Source: Corynebacterium hylobatis (GTDB taxonomy: Bacteria; Actinomycetota; Actinomycetes; Mycobacteriales; Mycobacteriaceae). Taken from it: a stretch of 64,000 bases of DNA. The translations under genes and the position numbers were made by a program. Under the pieces are notes generated by a model. That model was not told the origin of the DNA. It searched no databases and saw nothing but the letters and a program-made list of their open reading frames with translations. Shown here in pieces: positions 52,305-60,846 of this stretch; the first letter of the stretch is position 1; every line of letters begins with the position of its first letter. The DNA lies in the NCBI RefSeq assembly GCF_003955685.1, contig NZ_RXHJ01000006.1, positions 1 to 64,000 on the forward strand, read 5' to 3'.

Positions 52305-53495
52305 TCAGGCGCGGTCCCGCACGATCTTCTGCGGCCAGGCCGGACCCGGGCCTGTTCCCTCCCGGATCGGCCGGTGCACTGCGAGGGTGAAGTCCGGATG
52401 CCGTCCCTCCGCCCGGCCGGTGACCGCCAGATCGCGGGCCAGCTCGCCGATCACGGGGGCGAGCTTGAAGCCGTGGCCCGACAGTCCGGAGACCACCACG
52501 ACGTTGCCCACCCTGTCGATGATCGGGTCGCGGCTGGCGGTGAAGGTGTCGAAGTGGACGGAGAAGCGGTTCGGCTCCGGCTGCACGCCGGGGAAGAGCC
52601 TGGACACCTGCGAACCGAAGTCGGAGACCTCGTCAGGATCGAGGTGGAGGTCGGCCTGTTCCACCCTCTCGGTATCGGGGGTCCCCCACCGGTCCATGGC
52701 CGCGATCTTGACGCTGTAACCGTCCACGCAGGGGGCCCCGAAAATGTGGAAGCCGTCGCGATCGCGGATGAAGCAGGGCAGGTGGGCCGGTTCGAAGTCC
52801 GAGGAGATCCGGGGCAGAAACCAGGTGAGCACCATCTTCCGCACCTCAACCAGGTCGGCGATCTGCGGGAACAGTCCCGTCACCCAGCTGCCGGCGGTGA
52901 CGATCACCCGGTCGACGGTGATCTCCCGTCTGGCGGTGGTCACGATCACCCCCTCCCCCGTATCGGAGATATCCAGGACGGGTTCGTGGTCGTGGACCGC
53001 CGCGCCGTTCTTCTGAGCCTGTTCAACGGCGCTGAGCACCGCCAGCTCCGGGCGCAGCGCGCCACCGAGTTCGTCGAAGACCCCGGCCTCATCCTCCCGG
53101 AAATCCAGACCCGGGTAACGGTGGCGGAGCTGCTCGACATCCAGCCGTTGATGGGGAAGATCGTGCGTGGTCACCGATGCCAACAGCCGCTGGAAGGGGG
53201 CCGAATCCTCACGGCCGACGGTGAGCACCCCATAAGGGTGGAACAGTTCACGGCCCACGGCCTGACCGAGCTGACGCCACAGCTCCCGGGCGCGTTGGAG
53301 AAGGGGGACGTACTTCGCACCCTCGTGATAGGCGGTGCGGAACAACCTGGTCTCACCGGTGAATGCCCCGTAGCCGTGGCCGAGTCCGAACTGCTCCAGA
53401 CCGATGACCTCGACGCCCGGGGACCGGCTGAGCTGCCACAGGGCCATGGACCCGGTGGTTCCCAGACCAATGACTGCTACGCGAAGTGGGGGCAT
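52305..53495 (-). CDS. FAD-dependent oxidoreductase, sarcosine / N-methyltryptophan oxidase family
   Basis: 396 residues. The Rossmann FAD motif VIGLGTTGS is at 8-16, and family features 'GETRLFRTAYHEGAKYVPLL' and 'SGLSGHGFKLAP' are clear. In monomeric sarcosine oxidases FAD is covalently bound to a Cys in C-x-Y-T; the equivalent segment here reads HFDTFTASRDPIID without cysteine, so FAD would be non-covalent and the substrate may differ. The ATG at 53495 has GAGG 7 nt upstream. Single gene. Confidence 0.87.
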   Translation of the reverse strand: MPPLRVAVIGLGTTGSMALWQLSRSPGVEVIGLEQFGLGHGYGAFTGETRLFRTAYHEGAKYVPLLQRARELWRQLGQAVGRELFHPYGVLTVGREDSAPFQRLLASVTTHDLPHQRLDVEQLRHRYPGLDFREDEAGVFDELGGALRPELAVLSAVEQAQKNGAAVHDHEPVLDISDTGEGVIVTTARREITVDRVIVTAGSWVTGLFPQIADLVEVRKMVLTWFLPRISSDFEPAHLPCFIRDRDGFHIFGAPCVDGYSVKIAAMDRWGTPDTERVEQADLHLDPDEVSDFGSQVSRLFPGVQPEPNRFSVHFDTFTASRDPIIDRVGNVVVVSGLSGHGFKLAPVIGELARDLAVTGRAEGRHPDFTLAVHRPIREGTGPGPAWPQKIVRDRA

Positions 53496-53551
53496 GAGAT
53501 TACCTCGATTCCACCGCGAGCGTAGCAGCGCTGCCCGGAGTCATCCAGGGT

Positions 53552-53836
53552 TCAGGAGAACTCCCAGCGACAGGCCCCCAGGACCACCCGGCCGTCGCGG
53601 TGCGGGATGCCCTCCGCATCCCAGAACCGGGACGCCTGCGCGGCAACGGCGGAGGTGCCGTCGGCGCGGACCACCCGCCACCAGCAGGTCAGGTGACCGA
53701 CGCGGGCCAGGATCCGGCCCACCTGCCGGGGACCGGTGCCAGCCCGGGCGGCGACGTCACCGTAGCTGACCACCCTGCCGGCGGGCACCCGGTCAACCAG
53801 ATCGAGGATGCGTGAGCTCAGTTCGTCGAGCTCCAT
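53552..53836 (-). CDS. Alkyltransferase-like (ATL) DNA repair protein
   Basis: 94 residues, the DNA-binding half of O6-alkylguanine-DNA alkyltransferase. Recognisable are 'RVPAGRVVSYGDVAARAG' and 'RQVGRILAR' (recognition helix). The methyl-accepting PCHR is replaced by C-W-W-R (51-54), with Trp52 in place of the cysteine, as in ATL proteins. ATLs bind O6-alkylguanine and mark it for nucleotide excision repair instead of removing the alkyl group. It follows the VOC gene by 8 nt. Confidence 0.9.
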   Translation of the reverse strand: MELDELSSRILDLVDRVPAGRVVSYGDVAARAGTGPRQVGRILARVGHLTCWWRVVRADGTSAVAAQASRFWDAEGIPHRDGRVVLGACRWEFS

Positions 53837-53844
53837 GACCCCGC

Positions 53845-54654
53845 TCAGAGCTCAAGGCCCCCCAGCAGATCCGTCTCGTGGAGCTCCTCCTCGACCGGTT
53901 CATCGACCTCACAGAGCACGACCACCGCACCGGTGGAATCCGCGATCCGGCACAGGCGGCCGAACTCCGAGTCCCAGGGCCGGGTGATGATCTCGCCGCC
54001 GAGGTCCGGGATGCGGGCCACGGCGGCGTCGATATCCGCCACCCCCAGGTAGGACTGCCAGAAGCTGGGGACCTGCGGCGGGAAGACACCTTCTGCCTTC
54101 CAGATACCCGCGAAGGGGGCACCCTCCGCCACGGCGGTGGTGTAGGTGAAGTCCTCACCGGCCTCCATCGCGATCAGCTCCCAGTCGAGCAGACCATGGT
54201 AGAAATCCACCGCCTCCCTGAAACCGGCCGTGGCGGTCAGCTCATGCCACACCGGGGTGCCCGGCTCGCCGGCGGCGACGAAGGCATCCTCCCCGGCGGG
54301 CTCGATGAGTCCGAACATGGCGCCGGCGGCGTCGACAAGCACGGCCATCCGGCCCAGGCTGACCTCCGTCGGCTCACTGAGCACCCGGCCACCCAGACGC
54401 TTGACCTGCGCGACCTGGCCATCAATGTCATCAGCGAGGAAATAGGTCACCCATGTGTCCGGGAACGCACCCCCACCCTCCGGCTGCGGAATGAAACCCG
54501 CGACGGGCAGACCCTGGACGCGCGCCAGGCGGTAGCCGTCACCCTCGATCTCCCAGCCGAGGAGCTCAGAATAAAAATGCGCGGACTTCCGCACGTCAGA
54601 GGTGGTCAGGTCGATCCAGTACGGCATGCCGCCGACGGCCTCGAAAGCTGGCAT
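53845..54654 (-). CDS. VOC (glyoxalase-like) family protein, two domains
   Basis: 269 residues in two VOC modules, starting 'MPYWIDLTTSDVRKSAHFYS' and 'PVWHELTATAGFREAVDFYH'. It has the same layout as the gene at 12110-12841 and is probably its paralog; both have WxDLxTxDV and ELLGW. Reaction unknown. It abuts the S4 gene directly (ATG one base after that stop codon) and is followed by the ATL gene, forming a three-gene unit. Confidence 0.86.
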   Translation of the reverse strand: MPAFEAVGGMPYWIDLTTSDVRKSAHFYSELLGWEIEGDGYRLARVQGLPVAGFIPQPEGGGAFPDTWVTYFLADDIDGQVAQVKRLGGRVLSEPTEVSLGRMAVLVDAAGAMFGLIEPAGEDAFVAAGEPGTPVWHELTATAGFREAVDFYHGLLDWELIAMEAGEDFTYTTAVAEGAPFAGIWKAEGVFPPQVPSFWQSYLGVADIDAAVARIPDLGGEIITRPWDSEFGRLCRIADSTGAVVVLCEVDEPVEEELHETDLLGGLEL

Positions 54655-54948
54655 CTAGAGGTTTCTCCACTTCTCAGGATCAAAATCATCATCGGCGGTG
54701 GCCTCGTCGAAGTAATCGTCCTCGTCCTCGGCCGCCGACGTCACACGGGCACACGCCTCCCCGATGCACACGAGATCCCCGTGGTGCAGCGTCCGCCCCC
54801 GGCGGGTATCCACCTCACCGTTGACGGTCACCTCGCCTTCGGCGATGAGCTCCTTGGCCTCACCACCGGTGGCCACCAGGCCGGCAAGCTTGATGAACTG
54901 GCCGAGCTTGATCGACTCATCACGGATCGCAACATCATGGGCGTGCAT
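54655..54948 (-). CDS. RNA-binding S4 domain protein (YbcJ/YaaA-like)
   Basis: 97 residues. The S4 domain fills the first 70: 'IKLGQFIKLAGLVATGGEAK', 'GEVTVNGEVDTRRGRTLHHG'. An acidic tail ends in DPEKWRNL. Small free S4 proteins bind structured RNA, for example in ribosome quality control or assembly; this one's target is unknown. The ATG at 54948 has TAGACT 8 nt upstream, so the mRNA is probably leaderless. Confidence 0.87.
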   Translation of the reverse strand: MHAHDVAIRDESIKLGQFIKLAGLVATGGEAKELIAEGEVTVNGEVDTRRGRTLHHGDLVCIGEACARVTSAAEDEDDYFDEATADDDFDPEKWRNL

Positions 54949-54956
54949 GGTCGCCC

Positions 54957-54962
54957 AGTCTA
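54957..54962 (-). promoter_or_regulatory. -10 element, S4-VOC-ATL unit
   Basis: TAGACT on the minus strand, 8 nt before the S4 ATG; its first three bases are the stop codon of the YbjQ-type gene upstream. Confidence 0.4.
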
Positions 54963-55292
54963 GCCCGCAGCCGGCCCCAGCCGGACGGCGGTACCGGTCG
55001 CCGAGACCATCATCATGCCGTTGTCGCTGCCCAGGGACTCGTAGTCGATGTCCACGCCGACAATCGCGTCGGCCCCCATCGCCTGCGCGCGGGCGACCAG
55101 CTCCGCGATCGCGGACTCACGGGCCTGGAAAGTCTCGCGCTCATAGGAGGACGAACGCCCACCGACGATGTTGCGGATGCCGGCCGCGAAATCCTTGATG
55201 ACGTTGATGCCGACAATGGTCTCCCCCGCGACGATGCCGAGGTAACCCGTGATGCGGTGCCCCTCGACGGTGGGGGTCGTGGTGATGATCAT
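54960..55292 (-). CDS. YbjQ-family (UPF0145) protein
   Basis: 110 residues. The family pattern is full length: '[20 protein letters not shown]', '[10 protein letters not shown]', and '[18 protein letters not shown]'. YbjQ proteins form pentamer/decamer rings; function is unknown though metal binding has been suggested. The ATG at 55292 overlaps the SDR stop as ATGA, so it is translated with that gene. Confidence 0.9.
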   Translation of the reverse strand: MIITTTPTVEGHRITGYLGIVAGETIVGINVIKDFAAGIRNIVGGRSSSYERETFQARESAIAELVARAQAMGADAIVGVDIDYESLGSDNGMMMVSATGTAVRLGPAAG

Positions 55293-56020
55293 GCCTGGTC
55301 CCGCGGCATGATGTTGAGGGTGTCGATGTTCACGTGCGCCGGCAGGGACGCCACCCACCGGACTGCCTCCGCCACATCCGCTGCCGTGAGATTGAGCTTG
55401 TCGGCGTAGACCTTGCCGGCCTCATCCGCGTCACCCTTGAAACGCACCAGGGAGAACTCGGTCTCTGCCCGGCCCGGATCGATCTGGGTGATGCGTATCG
55501 GGTTGCCGACCTCCTCCAGACGGAAGGCACGGGTCAGAGCACGCAGGCCGAATTTGGCGGCGTTGTAGCCGGCGCCCTTCGGGTAGGCCGTGAAGGAGGC
55601 CATGGAACCGATGTTGATGATCAGGCCCTCGGCAACGTCGATGAGCGGGAGCAGCGCGCGGGTCACCCGCACCACGCCGAGGACGTTGACGTCGTACATC
55701 GTCTGCCAGTCCTCCAGATCGGCCTCCCGCAGCGTGTCCAGGCCGTGGGCACCGCCGGCGTTGTTGACCAGCACGTCCACCCGGCCCAGCTTGGCCACCT
55801 CCTCCGCGAAGGCCGCCACCGATTCATCATCGGTCACATCCAGCTGGACGGCCGTGCCGTTGTTCCGCCGGGCCACCTCCTCCACCCGGTCGAGTCGGCG
55901 CGCGGCAACGACGACGTGGAAACCATCCCCGGCCAGGGCATCAGCAGCGGCGGCGCCGATACCGGAGGAGGCACCGGTGATGACGGCGATCTTCTTGTTG
56001 TTCATGGTGGTGTCAGTCAT
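55289..56020 (-). CDS. Short-chain dehydrogenase (YdfG-like)
   Basis: 243 residues. NADP-binding TGASSGIG (16-23), 'NNAGGAHG', catalytic Ser in 'NIGSMASF', and Y-x3-K in YNAAKFG. The closest type is YdfG, which oxidises 3-hydroxy acids and serine-like substrates. An internal ATG six codons in (MNNKK) is an alternative start. It is upstream of and coupled to the YbjQ-type gene. Confidence 0.88.
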   Translation of the reverse strand: MTDTTMNNKKIAVITGASSGIGAAAADALAGDGFHVVVAARRLDRVEEVARRNNGTAVQLDVTDDESVAAFAEEVAKLGRVDVLVNNAGGAHGLDTLREADLEDWQTMYDVNVLGVVRVTRALLPLIDVAEGLIINIGSMASFTAYPKGAGYNAAKFGLRALTRAFRLEEVGNPIRITQIDPGRAETEFSLVRFKGDADEAGKVYADKLNLTAADVAEAVRWVASLPAHVNIDTLNIMPRDQA

Positions 56021-56067
56021 GGCGTCCAGTGTGGCACGGTGTGGCGCGCTGCACCGGGGAAACTATC

Positions 56068-57204
56068 TCAGGCGGAACGGGACTGGGGAAAAACAAGGGA
56101 ACTGATGAAAAAGTTCAACTGACGAACATCCCGGAGCATGCCGGCCGTGACCCTTAAGCTCCGCCACCCCCAGGCCGCCAGCTGCGCGGTGATCAGGGAA
56201 TCCTGGTCCCGCTGCCCACGCTCCAGATGATGTTCCCCGTCGTAGTAGAGGGCCAGTCGACGGGAGGGGGCGGCGAGATCAATCACCGTGAACAGGGTCT
56301 GTCCCGGATCGCGGCTCCCGGGAGCACCGACCCTCCCGTTCCGGTACACCGGTACCTGGGCCTGCCAGTCGATACCGAGGTCCTTCGTGGCCCGGTCCGC
56401 GGCCAGACGCAGGATGGTCTCCGGCGGAGAATCCGCACCGGGGTCGCTGAGTTGGAGCAGGTTCTCCAGTCGGCGCTGATTGACCAGACCGTGCAGGGCC
56501 TCTAAGACTTGTTCCTCATCCAGGCCGAATTCTCTCCGGTAGCGGTCGATGAGCTGCACAGCCCGGACGGTGTGCGGCGGATGTCCCAGGTCGGCGGGGG
56601 TTTCCCAAGCGTGCTCCCCGTCGAGGACCGCGCGCAGACAGTGCGCCAACGTGAGCATCGGCGGGGTGACCTTCAGTTCCTGCTCCCCCAGGCGGAGAGT
56701 CCACGGGGTCCACCGACCCCGGTACTGGCGTTGGGTGGGCTGCCGGACACCCCGGGAAATCCGCAGTCTGTTGTTGTTCAGCACCGCGGAATCGGCACCG
56801 TCGGCGAAATCGGTGATCCCCAGCAGCGCCGCCGCACTGAACTGTGCCGCAATCCAGGAGGGGTACTCCGTCAGGTGCGCCACAATCCGGGTCCCTGCGT
56901 TGACCTGGTGGTGGTGTCCACGTGGGTGGTGCGCGGCATCCCGGGCGACCAGTCCCGCGGAGCGGGCTGCCTGACGGGGCACTCCGTGGCTCATCGAGAC
57001 CGGCAGATAGCGCTGGCCCACCTGGCGGGTGACCTCAGGGTCTCCGTGCGGGAGCCCCAACTCCCCCGCCAGCTGCCGCATCAGCTCCTCCGTGGCGATG
57101 GGCACAGTGAAGCGGTCCGGTGACAGCCCCATCCCGTCCGCGGCCACCAGACGCCCGTTTCCCTCCGCAATGAGCCCGTCGATCCTGGTTCCCCTGTAAC
57201 TCAT
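56068..57204 (-). CDS. DUF559-type nuclease-like protein
   Basis: 378 residues. The C-terminal 110 residues have a DUF559-like core: 'RRLALYYDGEHHLERGQRDQ', then LAAWGWRSLRVT, the usual D-x-E-x...R pattern of short-patch-repair-like nucleases. The N-terminal 250 residues include 'LPVSMSHGVPRQAARSAGLV' and a helical middle part without a known name. Larger stand-alone proteins like this are common in corynebacteria and their function is unknown. The ATG at 57204 has GGAGG 9 nt upstream. A repeat-rich gap separates it from hrpB. Confidence 0.75.
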   Translation of the reverse strand: MSYRGTRIDGLIAEGNGRLVAADGMGLSPDRFTVPIATEELMRQLAGELGLPHGDPEVTRQVGQRYLPVSMSHGVPRQAARSAGLVARDAAHHPRGHHHQVNAGTRIVAHLTEYPSWIAAQFSAAALLGITDFADGADSAVLNNNRLRISRGVRQPTQRQYRGRWTPWTLRLGEQELKVTPPMLTLAHCLRAVLDGEHAWETPADLGHPPHTVRAVQLIDRYRREFGLDEEQVLEALHGLVNQRRLENLLQLSDPGADSPPETILRLAADRATKDLGIDWQAQVPVYRNGRVGAPGSRDPGQTLFTVIDLAAPSRRLALYYDGEHHLERGQRDQDSLITAQLAAWGWRSLRVTAGMLRDVRQLNFFISSLVFPQSRSA

Positions 57205-57286
57205 CTCCGCATCCCTCCATGTCTCATCATTCTTGGACTCTGTGGACAATCGAATGGTTCCCGAGGTTGCGGAGCTGGAAATAGGT

Positions 57287-57393
57287 GCCTGAATATCTGG
57301 CCTGAATATCTCACCGGCGCCTGAATATCCCTGCTCACCATTGGTGTGACGTGAGGTTTTCAGGGCCCTGAATAACTCACCTGAAAACCTCAC
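57287..57393. repeat. Direct and inverted repeats between nuclease-like gene and hrpB
   Basis: CCTGAATATC occurs three times (57288, 57301, 57320) and a fourth, degenerate copy (CCTGAATAAC) begins near 57367. A perfect 14-bp inverted repeat GTGAGGTTTTCAGG (57351-57364) / CCTGAAAACCTCAC (57380-57393) encloses that fourth copy. All lie in the 213-bp divergent gap, 24 nt or more from the hrpB start. Confidence 0.75.
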
Positions 57394-57417
57394 ACCCCTC
57401 CCCGGCACAATGGGGCC

Positions 57418-59745
57418 ATGAGTTTTGATCTGAGGCGCATCGGCCAGGGCCTGCCGGTGGCCGCCACCATCGGCCAGCTTCCCACCCTGCTCAGCAACAA
57501 CCGGACCCTGGTGGTGCAGGCCCCTCCGGGCACCGGCAAGACGACGCTGGTGCCGCCGGCCCTGGCCAACCACGTGCAGGGGAAGGTGCTGGTCACCGCG
57601 CCCCGTCGCGTCGCGGTGCGCGCGGCGGCCCGTCGGCTGGCCTATCTGGATGGTTCCCGCATCGGCGAGCGCATCGGTTTCACCGTCCGCGGGGAACACC
57701 ATCCGGGCAGCCTCGTGGAGTTCATGACGCCGGGTGTGCTGCTGCGCCGGTTGATGTCCGATCCGGAACTCACCGGTGTCAGCGCTGTGGCGGTCGATGA
57801 GGTGCATGAGCGGCAGCTGGACACGGATCTGGTGCTGGGCATGCTGCTGGAACTGGTGCAGCTGCGTGATGATCTGACGGTGGCGGCGATGTCGGCGACG
57901 CTGGATGTGGAGAAATTCGCCGCGCTCATGGAGGCACCGGTGCTGGACACCCCGGCAGTGACCTATCCGTTGAGCTTCGAGTACGTCCCGCACCCCGGCC
58001 GGGCGGGCAACACGCGCGAATTCCTCGATCATCTGGCGCAGCTGGCCACCGGGCACACCGACGCGGTGCTGGTCTTCGTCCCCGGGGTCCGGGAGGTGGA
58101 GTACGTCGTCAACCGGGTCCCCGGGGCGGTGCCGCTGCACGGTTCGCTGGATGCCCGGGAGCAGGATGCGGCGTTGTCGGGTGGGGCGCGGGTGATTGTG
58201 GCGACGTCGATAGCCGAGTCCTCGCTGACTGTGCCGGGGGTGCGGGTGGTGGTGGATTCGGGGCTCTCGCGGGTGCCGCGCCGGGATGCGACGCGGGACA
58301 TGACGGGTCTGGTGACGGTGTCGGCGGCGCAGTCGACGGTGGATCAGCGGGCGGGTCGTGCCGGGCGTGAGGGGCCGGGCACGGTCATCCGTGCTTATTC
58401 ACAGGCCGACTACCAGCAGTTCCGTGCACACATCACCCCGGAGATCGCGACGAGTGACCTGACGCAGGCGGCGCTGACTCTGGCGGTGTGGGGCACCCCG
58501 CGCGGCGCAGGGCTCCCGCTTGCCGACACCCCTCCCACCCCCGCCCTCGACTCCGCTGAGACGGTGCTGCATGGCATCGGCGCCGTCGACGGGGAGGGGC
58601 AGGCCACCGCGCTGGGTCGCCAGTTGGCGGGGATGCCGGTGGACCCGCGGCTGGGGCGCGCCCTGGTGGAGTGTGGTCCGGCGGCGGCCGGGGTGGTGGC
58701 GGTGCTGGCGGATTCGCCACGCGGCGACATTGCGCGAGCCCGCGCCCAGGCCCGGGAGGTGGCGCGCCTGCGGAAGCTGGTGCGCGGCGGCACCGGGGAG
58801 ACTGATCCCGGGGTGGTCACGGCACTGGCTTTCCCGGGCAGGGTGGCCCGCCGGGTGGGTGAGGAATACCTGCTGGCCAGCGGCACCCGGGCGGTTCTGC
58901 CGGGGGATCTGGGCCTGACGGGTGCGCAATGGCTGGCGGTGGCGGAGGTGACCCGCAGTGGTGGCACCTCACGCGAGGGGCGGGCCGGGGCCACCATCCG
59001 GGCGGCGGCCCGTCTGGATGAGACGCAGGCACGCCGGGCCGTGGGTGTGACGGAGGAGATCGTGGCCTCGGTGGTGGACGGGAGGGTCCGGGGGCGGAAG
59101 GTGGTGCGCCTGGGTGCCATCGAGCTGAGTTCGACGCCGGTGCAGGTGCCGGTGGCAGAAGCTGCGGCAGCGCTGGCCGCCACGGTGGCCCGGGAGGGTC
59201 CGGGGATGTTCCGTTTCTCGGAGGCCGCGCAGAACCTGCGGGAACGGCTGGCCTACCTGCATCAGCAGCTCGGCGAGCCGTGGCCGGATATCGACGCCGT
59301 CGATCCCATGTCCTGGCTGGGGCCGGAATTGGACGGGCTGGCGCGGGGAACGCAGATAAGCAGGGTGGACATGTACCCGGCCCTGCAGCGCCTGCTGCCC
59401 TGGCCGGAGGCCGCGCGGCTGGACGAGCTCGCGCCGGAACGCCTGCGGGTGCCCAGCGGCCACCGCCACCGCCTCGACTACTCCGAGGGGCGGCCGGTGG
59501 TGCGCGTGAAGCTGCAGGAGTGCTTCGGGCTGGCTGAATCGCCACAGCTGGCGGGGATGCCGGTGCTCTTCCACCTGCTCTCCCCGGCGGGACGACCGCT
59601 GGCGGTCACCGATGACCTGGCCAGCTTCTGGTCCGGCCCCTACACCCAGGTGCGCGCGGAGATGCGGGGACGCTACCCCAGGCACCCGTGGCCGGAGGAC
59701 CCGTGGACAGCACCGGCGACGGCGCGGACCAAGAAGAGGTCCTAA
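57418..59745 (+). CDS. hrpB: ATP-dependent helicase HrpB
   Basis: A 775-residue DEAH-type helicase. Motif I GTGKTTL (39-45), motif II DEVHER, motif III MSATLD, and motif VI 'DQRAGRAGREGPG' are all seen. The helicase-associated and HrpB C-terminal domains follow ('LFHLLSPAGRPLAVTDDLASFWSG' is split by the limit: LFHLLSPAGRPLA, then TDDLASFW). The role is poorly known, probably RNA remodelling. CACAAT 6-7 nt before the ATG could be a -10. Its stop overlaps the next, convergent gene by 4 nt. Confidence 0.92.
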   Translation: MSFDLRRIGQGLPVAATIGQLPTLLSNNRTLVVQAPPGTGKTTLVPPALANHVQGKVLVTAPRRVAVRAAARRLAYLDGSRIGERIGFTVRGEHHPGSLVEFMTPGVLLRRLMSDPELTGVSAVAVDEVHERQLDTDLVLGMLLELVQLRDDLTVAAMSATLDVEKFAALMEAPVLDTPAVTYPLSFEYVPHPGRAGNTREFLDHLAQLATGHTDAVLVFVPGVREVEYVVNRVPGAVPLHGSLDAREQDAALSGGARVIVATSIAESSLTVPGVRVVVDSGLSRVPRRDATRDMTGLVTVSAAQSTVDQRAGRAGREGPGTVIRAYSQADYQQFRAHITPEIATSDLTQAALTLAVWGTPRGAGLPLADTPPTPALDSAETVLHGIGAVDGEGQATALGRQLAGMPVDPRLGRALVECGPAAAGVVAVLADSPRGDIARARAQAREVARLRKLVRGGTGETDPGVVTALAFPGRVARRVGEEYLLASGTRAVLPGDLGLTGAQWLAVAEVTRSGGTSREGRAGATIRAAARLDETQARRAVGVTEEIVASVVDGRVRGRKVVRLGAIELSSTPVQVPVAEAAAALAATVAREGPGMFRFSEAAQNLRERLAYLHQQLGEPWPDIDAVDPMSWLGPELDGLARGTQISRVDMYPALQRLLPWPEAARLDELAPERLRVPSGHRHRLDYSEGRPVVRVKLQECFGLAESPQLAGMPVLFHLLSPAGRPLAVTDDLASFWSGPYTQVRAEMRGRYPRHPWPEDPWTAPATARTKKRS

Positions 59746-59984
59746 ACCTCCACCAGCTCCACCAGACGGAAGTTGGCGGGCATGTCCGCCGCGTCGAAGG
59801 CACCGGCGGCCAGCGCCAGGGTCGGCAGGGCCTCGGTGCTGGCGGTGACCTCGAGATCATCGTTGCCGTAGACCTTCGCCAGGAAGAACTCCCCGGCGAG
59901 GAAGTCGAGCGCGGCGTCATTGTCACCGGCGACCTCCTCCGGGGCGGTGATGCGCAGGGGTTCGATTGTCATTGTCGTGCTCAT
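59742..59984 (-). CDS. Hypothetical small protein
   Basis: 80 residues, not recognised. Acidic, with 'DNDAALDFLAGEFFLAKVYG' in the middle and a C-terminal 'NFRLVELVEV'; no membrane segment. The case for coding: complete frame, TATCGT 7 nt before the ATG at 59984, and close spacing (19 nt) after the upstream TauE-type gene. The start could also be at the second ATG four codons on. Confidence 0.65.
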   Translation of the reverse strand: MSTTMTIEPLRITAPEEVAGDNDAALDFLAGEFFLAKVYGNDDLEVTASTEALPTLALAAGAFDAADMPANFRLVELVEV

Positions 59985-59991
59985 GACTTCG

Positions 59992-59997
59992 ACGATA
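59992..59997 (-). promoter_or_regulatory. -10 element, 59984 gene
   Basis: TATCGT on the minus strand, 7 nt before the ATG at 59984. Confidence 0.4.
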
Positions 59998-60003
59998 GGG
60001 ACG

Positions 60004-60771
60004 TCAACTGGAAAATTGCTGCCAGGCGAGATAAGAACTCATGACAATCACCACCACCAGCAACGCGGTCCGCACCAGCTTCACCCCACCACCCAGCACG
60101 GTCCGGGCCCCCAGTTGCGCGCCGACGATGTTGGCCACCGCCAGGACCACACCCAGCTGCCACCACACGTGCCCACCGACGGCGAAGACGAGGAGCGCAC
60201 CCAGGTTGGTGGAGGTGTTGACCACCTTCGCCATCGCCGCCGAACGCAGGAAATCCTGGGAGAGCACCGCGGTGAAGGCCATGATGAGGAACATCCCGGT
60301 ACCGGGTCCGAAGATGCCGTCGTAGAAGGCGATGACGCCGACGAGCAGCAGCACCAGCAGCCGCCGCCACCGGCCCGGCTCAGCCGTCCCACCCCGGACC
60401 TGCGTGCCGAAGCCGGGGCGCAGGGCCACGAAGGCGCCGACCGCCAGCAGCAGGACGATGATGAGGGGGCGCAGGAGGGTGGCGTCGATGAGCGAGGCGG
60501 ACAACGCACCCGCACCAGAGCACCCCAGGCCGAGCACGACGTACCACGGGGAGAACCGCGGCCGGACCCGCCGCATCATCGTCCACGCCGCGGACGCCGT
60601 CCCGGTGACCGCCGTGAGTTTGTTGGTCCCCAGCGCCGTCGCGGGCGCCAGACCCGGGACCACGGCCATGAGCAGCGGGATGAGCACCAGCCCACCACCA
60701 CCGATGACGGCATCGATCCACCCGGCGACGGCCGCCCCGACGATGAGCACTGCCCACAGTTCCGGCCCCAC
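60004..60771 (-). CDS. TauE/SafE family anion exporter
   Basis: 255 residues with about eight helices in two similar halves. The first repeat has 'AGWIDAVIGGGGLVLIPLLM' and 'ALGTNKLTAVTGT'; the second has 'GIFGPGTGMFLIMAFT' and 'KVVNTSTNLGAL'. Members export sulfite, sulfoacetate or related organosulfur anions. I use the GTG at 60771: AGGAGG lies 5 nt upstream, whereas the open frame to 60828 has no such site. No sulfur-metabolism gene is adjacent. Confidence 0.88.
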   Translation of the reverse strand: MGPELWAVLIVGAAVAGWIDAVIGGGGLVLIPLLMAVVPGLAPATALGTNKLTAVTGTASAAWTMMRRVRPRFSPWYVVLGLGCSGAGALSASLIDATLLRPLIIVLLLAVGAFVALRPGFGTQVRGGTAEPGRWRRLLVLLLVGVIAFYDGIFGPGTGMFLIMAFTAVLSQDFLRSAAMAKVVNTSTNLGALLVFAVGGHVWWQLGVVLAVANIVGAQLGARTVLGGGVKLVRTALLVVVIVMSSYLAWQQFSS

Positions 60772-60834
60772 GGCCACCTCCTCACACTGACGGTTCCTCT
60801 CAGCATGCCACGCCTGGTCACCCGACATCCGGCG

Positions 60835-60840
60835 TATGGT
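60835..60840 (+). promoter_or_regulatory. -10 element, AbrB pair
   Basis: TATGGT is 6 nt before the ATG at 60847; no Shine-Dalgarno. Confidence 0.5.
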
Positions 60841-60846
60841 GCTCTC

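Noticed and set aside
57287..57393. CRISPR-like array
   Set aside because: Repeats are only 10-12 bp, irregularly spaced, and no cas gene is present.
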